From: Fuerstiella sp.
GTDB taxonomy: Bacteria > Planctomycetota > Planctomycetia > Planctomycetales > Planctomycetaceae
Assembly: GCA_022843805.1 (NCBI GenBank)
Contig: JALHMY010000094.1
Location: forward strand, 1 to 38,649
Length of the DNA stretch: 38,649 nucleotides
Reading direction: 5' to 3'
Shown: piece by piece, positions 33,548 through 38,649 of the stretch
Layout of the letters: every line of letters starts with the position of its first letter
How positions within the stretch are numbered: position 1 is the stretch's first letter
Program-made: the position numbers and the translations under genes
Notes under the pieces: model-generated
Seen by the model: the letters and a program-made list of their open reading frames with translations, nothing else
Told to the model about the DNA's origin: nothing
The model's database searches: none

Positions 33548-36169
33548 ATGCTCATGGGAACGCAATACAACACGACTCGGCCTGATCCGTGGTTCGTTTG
33601 TTTTCGATTCTGCGGCACTGTGCTCTGCCTTTTGAACTCTTTCGTGCAGGCCGATGAATTGCCTGTTTTCAGGAGTGTGCCCGTATCATTCGATTCACTC
33701 GGAGATCGGCTGCCCGAGAACGCAGTATTTCGATTTGGCACTCAGCGGTTTCGTCCTCCGACATCTGTGCTGGAAATGGCATTGTCGCCCGATGAAAAGT
33801 CACTGGTGACGCTGGGAAAAGAATGCATTGTCTGGGATGTGGAGACCGGTCGGCCTGTAGGGCGCAATCATAACGTACCGGGAAACTCGCTGCCGTCGGG
33901 ACCAGTTTATGGAATGCGGGCCGTCTGTTTCACGCCGGACAGCCGCCGGATACTGACATTTACGAATGACGGGGAAGTCGTTGTTCGCGACATTGATTCG
34001 GGTGCCAGCGAAAACATCCGTATTCAGCACATCCGTCGACCTCAGCGGGCATTTCCTGCGACGAATGAATTTCCGCCACGTTCGATCGATGTCAGCCCCG
34101 ATGGGCGGTTGCTTGCCGTCGGCGACAGAGCAGGGCTCACGGTCTGCGACTTCCGCGGACAGGTGCTGTTTGAAGATATAAATCAGCCCGAAAAGCCAGT
34201 CTCGCCGGATGATCAGCGACAGGATATGCTGCTGGCAGGCGGGCATTACAGCTATGGTCGATTCTCTCCGGATGGAAGAATTGTCGCATCGGTCACCAGC
34301 GATCATCCGCGTGAAGTGCGGCTGCTGGATACGGCTGATGGAAGTCTTCAGCGCCGCATTGAGCTCACCGGGAACATGGTGCGTCTGGAGTTTGATCCGA
34401 CGGGAGCTCAGCTGGTCATCACTGAGCGCGACAGTGCTGTCCGGATGTATGACGTAAAAACGGGTGCTGTCGTCTGGTCCCGAGTGCTGATGCTGCAGGA
34501 AGCCGGGGAGACTTACACCAGTGATCCTGATTTTAGTCCGGACGGACAAAGTCTTGCGGTCGGGGCAGCAGACAATCGTATTTATCTGCTGGAAGCAGCA
34601 ACCGGTAACATTCTGAAAGTGCTGTCGGGGCATGCGGGGTGTGCCTGGTCTGTCGAGTATTCCGGAGACGGAAAACTGCTGTATTCCGCAGGACTGGATG
34701 GTCCTATTCGAAGGTGGGATCTGTCGACGGGAGAAATGCTGGGCCCGCCGGCTGGAACCTGGGGTTCACCGACAATCGCGATATCGCCGGATGGGACTCT
34801 GGTGGCCTGCTCGGAAGATTCAGGAACCATCAATGTTTTCGAAATTTCGCAGGAAGCACTTTCTTCGAAACCTGCAGCTGTTGACGTGCCGGGGATCCCG
34901 AAGCATGGCACAGGCCAGACTGCTGATGTTGTTTTTCGGTTGCCTGTGGTCTTTCCATTGCCGGGCACTGAGAGTGTCCGCTGGTCGCATCTGACCTTTT
35001 CACCTGATGGAAAGTCTCTGGCCGCGGGTGGCTGCGACGAACAGCAGTTGCATGTTGTCATCTGGAATTATCGAACCGGGAAGCTGACGGCCAGATGGGC
35101 TCAGCCTCGCCAGCAGCGGTCTCAGGTGAGTGCTCTGAGCTTTGGTCCTGACGGTCAAATGCTTGCTGTGGCCGTCTTTCAAAAATCTGCCGCCTTTCTG
35201 ATCGAGACAGCTACCGGAGAACTCGTTTCCGAGCTCCGGCATGGACAGATTCGAGCATTGTCATTCAGTGTCGATGGCAGACGACTGGCGACGGCTGGAT
35301 GGGACCGCAGAATTCGGGTCTGGAATCCCGAGACTGGTCAGCTGCTGAGTGAAGTGGATGCGGCAGCGCAGATTCGTGAAGGGGATGAGGACCGTCGCAT
35401 TGCTGCGATTCTGTATTCCCCGTTCGGCGATCGTCTGGCGACCTTCCATTTGGATGGATACGTTTCTCTGTGGAACCTTTCAGACATGACAGAGGGGTTA
35501 CGATTTCGAGCAGCTGTTGTGCTGTCGAATGGAGTTGGATTTGCTTTTTCTGAGGATGGACGCTGGCTGGCGACCGGTGATCTCGCTGGGCATGTGGAAG
35601 TCTGGGACGCGGAAACTACTGAGCGAGTTGCTGAGATCGGGCACCACGACAGCTCCGTTTTGAACGTGGCATTCGGGGCTGAGAGTCGTCTGCTGGTCAG
35701 CGGTGGCGCGGATGGGGTCGGATACCTGTGGAATGCCAATCAGAGGCAGTCCGCTGACGCGGAGTCGCTCGAACAGCTTTGGTCGAGGTTTGCGACCGGA
35801 GATGCGACGGCTTCCTGGCAGGCTCGCTGGGGTCTGCTGAACTCGCCGACAGCTGCCGTGGAATGGATTGGCGGCCGACTGCGTCCTGTAAAAATTGTGA
35901 TCGATCTGAAGGCCGCGTTAAGTGAAACCCGGCCCGATCAGACCGAACGGCGGAAGGCGATGATCATGCAGCTCGCTGAAAAAGAAGCTCAAACGGAACT
36001 GCTGCAGACCGTTCAGCGAAGCTTGTCGCTGCTGGTTGAAATTGGCAGTCCGGAGTCCCGTGCCCTTCTGGAAGAATTGTCGGGTCAGCAGGAAACTGTT
36101 ATTGGAAGGCTGGCGGAAGAATCATTGTTACGATTGTCACATCAGCATCAACGGGATCAGGAAAACTGA
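33548..36169 (+). CDS. Exported WD40-repeat protein
   Basis: 873 residues from the ATG at 33548, with AAGGGG 5 bases upstream; a longer GTG frame at 33419 lacks this and would bury the signal peptide. The signal segment is residues ~10-33 (WFVCFRFCGTVLCLLNSFVQA). From about 75 to 740 there are repeated blades with FSPDG..LA and W(D/N) motifs (for example VLSGHAGCAWSVEYSGDGKL, ALSFSVDGRRLATAGWDRRI), enough for about two seven-bladed propellers. The C-terminal ~110 residues (LWSRFATGDATASWQARW ... IGSPESRALLEEL) match the helical tail that follows WD40 repeats in many planctomycete proteins. It is a scaffold of unknown partner, and it is coupled to the M19 homologue (1-bp gap). Confidence 0.9.
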   Translation: MLMGTQYNTTRPDPWFVCFRFCGTVLCLLNSFVQADELPVFRSVPVSFDSLGDRLPENAVFRFGTQRFRPPTSVLEMALSPDEKSLVTLGKECIVWDVETGRPVGRNHNVPGNSLPSGPVYGMRAVCFTPDSRRILTFTNDGEVVVRDIDSGASENIRIQHIRRPQRAFPATNEFPPRSIDVSPDGRLLAVGDRAGLTVCDFRGQVLFEDINQPEKPVSPDDQRQDMLLAGGHYSYGRFSPDGRIVASVTSDHPREVRLLDTADGSLQRRIELTGNMVRLEFDPTGAQLVITERDSAVRMYDVKTGAVVWSRVLMLQEAGETYTSDPDFSPDGQSLAVGAADNRIYLLEAATGNILKVLSGHAGCAWSVEYSGDGKLLYSAGLDGPIRRWDLSTGEMLGPPAGTWGSPTIAISPDGTLVACSEDSGTINVFEISQEALSSKPAAVDVPGIPKHGTGQTADVVFRLPVVFPLPGTESVRWSHLTFSPDGKSLAAGGCDEQQLHVVIWNYRTGKLTARWAQPRQQRSQVSALSFGPDGQMLAVAVFQKSAAFLIETATGELVSELRHGQIRALSFSVDGRRLATAGWDRRIRVWNPETGQLLSEVDAAAQIREGDEDRRIAAILYSPFGDRLATFHLDGYVSLWNLSDMTEGLRFRAAVVLSNGVGFAFSEDGRWLATGDLAGHVEVWDAETTERVAEIGHHDSSVLNVAFGAESRLLVSGGADGVGYLWNANQRQSADAESLEQLWSRFATGDATASWQARWGLLNSPTAAVEWIGGRLRPVKIVIDLKAALSETRPDQTERRKAMIMQLAEKEAQTELLQTVQRSLSLLVEIGSPESRALLEELSGQQETVIGRLAEESLLRLSHQHQRDQEN

Positions 36170-36170
36170 T

Positions 36171-37535
36171 ATGGATCGCCGCGAATTTCTGCAGTCTTCC
36201 GCAATTCTTCCGGCCGCTGCTCCGGTATTCTGTTCTGTCGATGAAACGAAAGCGGCTTCCAAAACCGTGCTGGCCAGCGAACTGACCGTCCAGCAGCGAG
36301 TCGCACGGCTGACGGAGCGACTGAATCCTCAGATACAGCATGCTCGCGAAGTGGCTCTGGATATTCTGAAGCCATCGGCCAGCGAGCTGGAACGAGGCCT
36401 TCGAATTCATGCCGAATCGCTGGTGTTTGATTCCTACGGATTTTCTCCCCGATCGGCTACTGATGGTGCAGCTATGTCGGAGGCGATCAGTGCGGGTGCG
36501 TCTGAGCAGGAGGTTGAAGATCTGCAGGAGGAGCTGACGATGACTCGCTGTGTCACGGACGATGTCGAGCAGCAGGAGTATCGGGCAGCATGGGCCGCGT
36601 CCGGAGTTACCAGTGTTTATCAGAACGCCGGTCAGGAATGCCAGGACCCGCTGAGGCTTCTGAAGCGGCTGGCCCGGTTTACCTTTGTCACCGACATTCT
36701 TCGCGAGTTTGTAAGCAAGGCGGCTGTGCCTGATGATATTGAAGCGGCCAAAGCGGCGGGCCGCCATTGTTTGTACATGACGGGTAATGGAATTCCACTG
36801 ACACAACAGTGGGTATCGAAGGACGATGAACTTCGTTATGTGCGGATCTTTTTTCAGCTTGGTATTCGGATGATGCATCTGACATATCAGCGACGCAATA
36901 TGATCGGGGATGGCTGCGGGGAGACCAGCAATGCCGGACTCAGCGATTTTGGCCGGACGGCAATTGCGGAAATGAACCGCGTGGGCATTCTGCCGGATTG
37001 TGCACACTCCGGGTGGCAGACAAGTCTGGAGGCGGCGAAGGTATCGGGTAAGCCGGTCGTGGCCAGCCATTCGACATGCGGAGCGATCCATCCGCATATT
37101 CGAAGCAAGCCGGATGACGTGATCAGAGCCATTGTGGACTCCGGTGGCTACATCGGGATCTGTTGTATTCCAAAGTTCCTTCGAGGCACTGGTGACATCC
37201 AGGCACTGCTCAATCACATTCAATATGTGACCCAAAAATTCGGAGTGGATTCTGTCGCCATTGGTACAGATGTTGCGTATTCATCGCAGAACTCGGCAGC
37301 GGAGAGTCGCAAAGTTGTCCGACGTCCAAAATCGCGCGAGCCTTTTCGTTCACTGTGGCCGCAGGACGATTTTGAAGTCACGTCGCGAATGACAGACAGT
37401 GTGGCATGGACAAACTGGCCGCTGTTTACGGTGGGACTTGTCCAGCGAGGATACTCGGATGACGAGATTCGCAGGATCATTGGAGGCAACGTCATGCGAG
37501 TTGCCCGGGATGTATTGGTTCAGCCTAACTTGTGA
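36171..37535 (+). CDS. Membrane dipeptidase (M19) homologue, metal site degenerate
   Basis: 454 residues from the ATG at 36171; the N-terminus MDRREFLQSS followed by a hydrophobic segment is a Tat-type export signal. M19 landmarks: LGIRMMHLTYQRRNMIGDGC (near 229-249), DCAHSG (H279), ASHST (H300) and IGTD (D367). The usual N-terminal zinc motif D-G-H-x-D reads D87-S-Y-G-F91, so both the histidine and the aspartate are missing, and the bridging glutamate (EGG) region reads MTGNG (203-207). It keeps about half the expected ligands. It could be a distinct subfamily with altered metal or substrate, or inactive. It is probably co-transcribed with the WD40 gene. Confidence 0.88.
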   Translation: MDRREFLQSSAILPAAAPVFCSVDETKAASKTVLASELTVQQRVARLTERLNPQIQHAREVALDILKPSASELERGLRIHAESLVFDSYGFSPRSATDGAAMSEAISAGASEQEVEDLQEELTMTRCVTDDVEQQEYRAAWAASGVTSVYQNAGQECQDPLRLLKRLARFTFVTDILREFVSKAAVPDDIEAAKAAGRHCLYMTGNGIPLTQQWVSKDDELRYVRIFFQLGIRMMHLTYQRRNMIGDGCGETSNAGLSDFGRTAIAEMNRVGILPDCAHSGWQTSLEAAKVSGKPVVASHSTCGAIHPHIRSKPDDVIRAIVDSGGYIGICCIPKFLRGTGDIQALLNHIQYVTQKFGVDSVAIGTDVAYSSQNSAAESRKVVRRPKSREPFRSLWPQDDFEVTSRMTDSVAWTNWPLFTVGLVQRGYSDDEIRRIIGGNVMRVARDVLVQPNL

Positions 37536-37675
37536 AATCGGTGAACGAGAATAGCACAGACGTGTCGTGAAGCGGACAGAGGACGGATTGAATGTTGGTT
37601 TGGTCATTGCCTGGGGCCAGCCTCAAAACGCCAGGATTGAACCCACACGCCATTAATGTCTCATGAGTTTCAATG

Positions 37676-38115
37676 GATGAACCATTGCAACCTGCCCCAA
37701 CGGGGCTCAGTGTGAAAGCCTGGGGCAACGCCCCAGGAATTGCACACAACAATGACGAAGGCCCTGAAAGGGCCTAATGAACCACGCGCCCATCCCGCCC
37801 CTTTGGGGCTTTTATCGTTTATGATCCACGTTCCCAGGGCGTTGCCCTGGGCTTTCACCTTCCGGACCTTCGGCCCCGAGTTCTGACGTGCCGCCCATTT
37901 TTTATCGTAGAAATGATGTGTGGTACGATGAGGGCATTGCCCCAGGAATCGTATAAAACACAAATCGCAGCCCGGAAAGGGCGTTACAACCACTCGCCTG
38001 CGACGACAACGACAACCAGGCCACAATCTCGCGGTAAGAACCCCAGTCTGTAACGCTCCTTCAGGGCTTGTGCAGAATCGCAGGTCCCCCACCCGGGGGC
38101 GATGCCCCGGGCTCT
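37676..38115. repeat. Intergenic hairpin repeats (CCTGGGGC/GCCCCAGG type)
   Basis: Perfect hairpins CCTGGGGC-AAC-GCCCCAGG (37719-37737) and CCCAGGGC-GTT-GCCCTGGG (37833-37851), with further GGGCCT, CCCCGGGC and GGGGCAACG elements. They are related in style to 14452-14658. The 580 bp from 37536 hold no credible gene. Confidence 0.7.
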
Positions 38116-38320
38116 CATGTCGATGGCCCGAAGGGCCGGAAACGCATTGGCCAGTCCACAGCGAGCTGAGTCTGCAAGAGAGGTTTTCCCTTCATCTGCT
38201 CTCCTGCAAACGGCAGGCTTTTTCCTGACAAAAATCTTTATCGGCATTGCCGACAGGGGTTGTTGTGGAAACCCGTTCCGGGTTGATTTCAAAACCGTCC
38301 CGACGGCCAATTCTATTGCG

Positions 38321-38455
38321 TGCGATTGCTCGTCAGGCTTCTGTACGGCGGTCTTCTTCGTACTCGTACTCAGCTTTTGCGGTACTCGTACTCGCTCTCA
38401 CGCTTCCGGCACTGAGCAGTTTCGCAGGATCGACCGCATCATCACGCTTTTTTAG
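38321..38455. repeat. Third, truncated copy of the GTACTC element (family B)
   Basis: GCGTGCGATTG, CTGTACGGC, two GTACTCGTACTC blocks and ATCACGCTTTTTT match the left half of the copies at 12964 and 13193. The right arm of GAGTAC units is absent, and the sequence diverges straight after the T-run. Confidence 0.85.
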
Positions 38456-38649
38456 TGGGTAAGGTGGAGGCTGGAGGGAATTCCAGCCACCACCTCCCCG
38501 TTGTCGCAATGAGGTTAATTCCTCATATTCACCGGCGTGCAGCTTTCCAGCACCGGGCGACCCCCAGTTCATTGCCTCCTCGCGTGCCGAGGCTCCGAGC
38601 CCCGGTGCGAGTTATCGAGAGGAGTCACTCACCAGCTTGCCATGGCCTA
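38456..38649. other. End of window, one hairpin, no gene
   Basis: GGTGGAGGCTGGAGG and CCAGCCACCACC (about 38462-38493) form an imperfect hairpin around GAATTC. No open frame with a start site, and no tRNA-like fold, was recognised. Confidence 0.4.

Noticed and set aside
36099..37235. Long antisense open frame (378 codons) opposite the M19 gene
   Set aside because: It is the mirror of a real gene in GC-rich DNA; it has no recognisable domain or ribosome-binding site.
38333..38572. 79-codon frame at the end of the window
   Set aside because: It overlaps the truncated GTACTC repeat and reads AEYEYEED-type repeats from it; not a gene.

Overview
The window looks like a chromosomal segment of a planctomycete (Planctomycetota, Gimesia/Fuerstiella-like). 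I infer this from the gene types: a formylglycine sulfatase, a DUF6807 (PmoA-type) protein, a WD40 protein with the C-terminal tail typical of the phylum, a Flp/TadE-like protein with a single pilin-like helix, long secreted proteins of unknown function, and many intergenic GC-rich hairpin repeats. No rRNA, tRNA, CRISPR array, transposase or phage gene was recognised.

Layout. 1-500: three tandem copies of a ~185-bp repeat. 525-1232 (-): pilin-like Cys/Gly-rich protein. 2245-6652: nucleotide-sugar epimerase, a membrane-anchored protein, a PolB-type 3'-5' exonuclease and a MoxR ATPase. 6660-7225: the same ~185-bp repeat in the opposite orientation. 7255-12691 (-): a complete phosphate regulon, pstS-pstC-pstA-pstB-phoU-phoB, with a run of TTAACA-type half-sites (Bacillus PhoP-like) upstream of pstS. 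12964-13390: two copies of an inverted repeat built from GTACTC units. 13430-16322 (-): CPBP membrane protease and an AsmA-like protein, separated by hairpin repeats. 16601-21136 (+): DUF6807 protein, a fusion of a FlK-type hot-dog thioesterase with a crotonase, and a fusion of an SGNH esterase with a sulfatase.

21501-31063 is the most unusual part. On the plus strand a secreted peptide with ten cysteines is followed by a secreted protein with a C-terminal membrane anchor, a membrane C39-like/rhodanese protein, a MauE/DoxX-type redox membrane protein (CGCFG motif) and a GT39-like membrane glycosyltransferase. On the minus strand, converging on it, a decayed Cys-rich peptide gene lies upstream of a large protein that joins a secreted domain to a DUF1573 domain. 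A second, more decayed peptide copy lies next to it. Together these suggest a planctomycete system for making, oxidising or processing a Cys-rich secreted peptide; no role has been shown.

31437-32043 holds eight copies of a 68-bp hairpin unit, most with compensatory stem changes. 32148-37535 encodes a GT1 glycosyltransferase, and on the other strand a WD40 protein and an M19-dipeptidase homologue that lacks several expected metal ligands. The last kilobase is repeat-rich intergenic DNA, including a truncated third copy of the GTACTC repeat.
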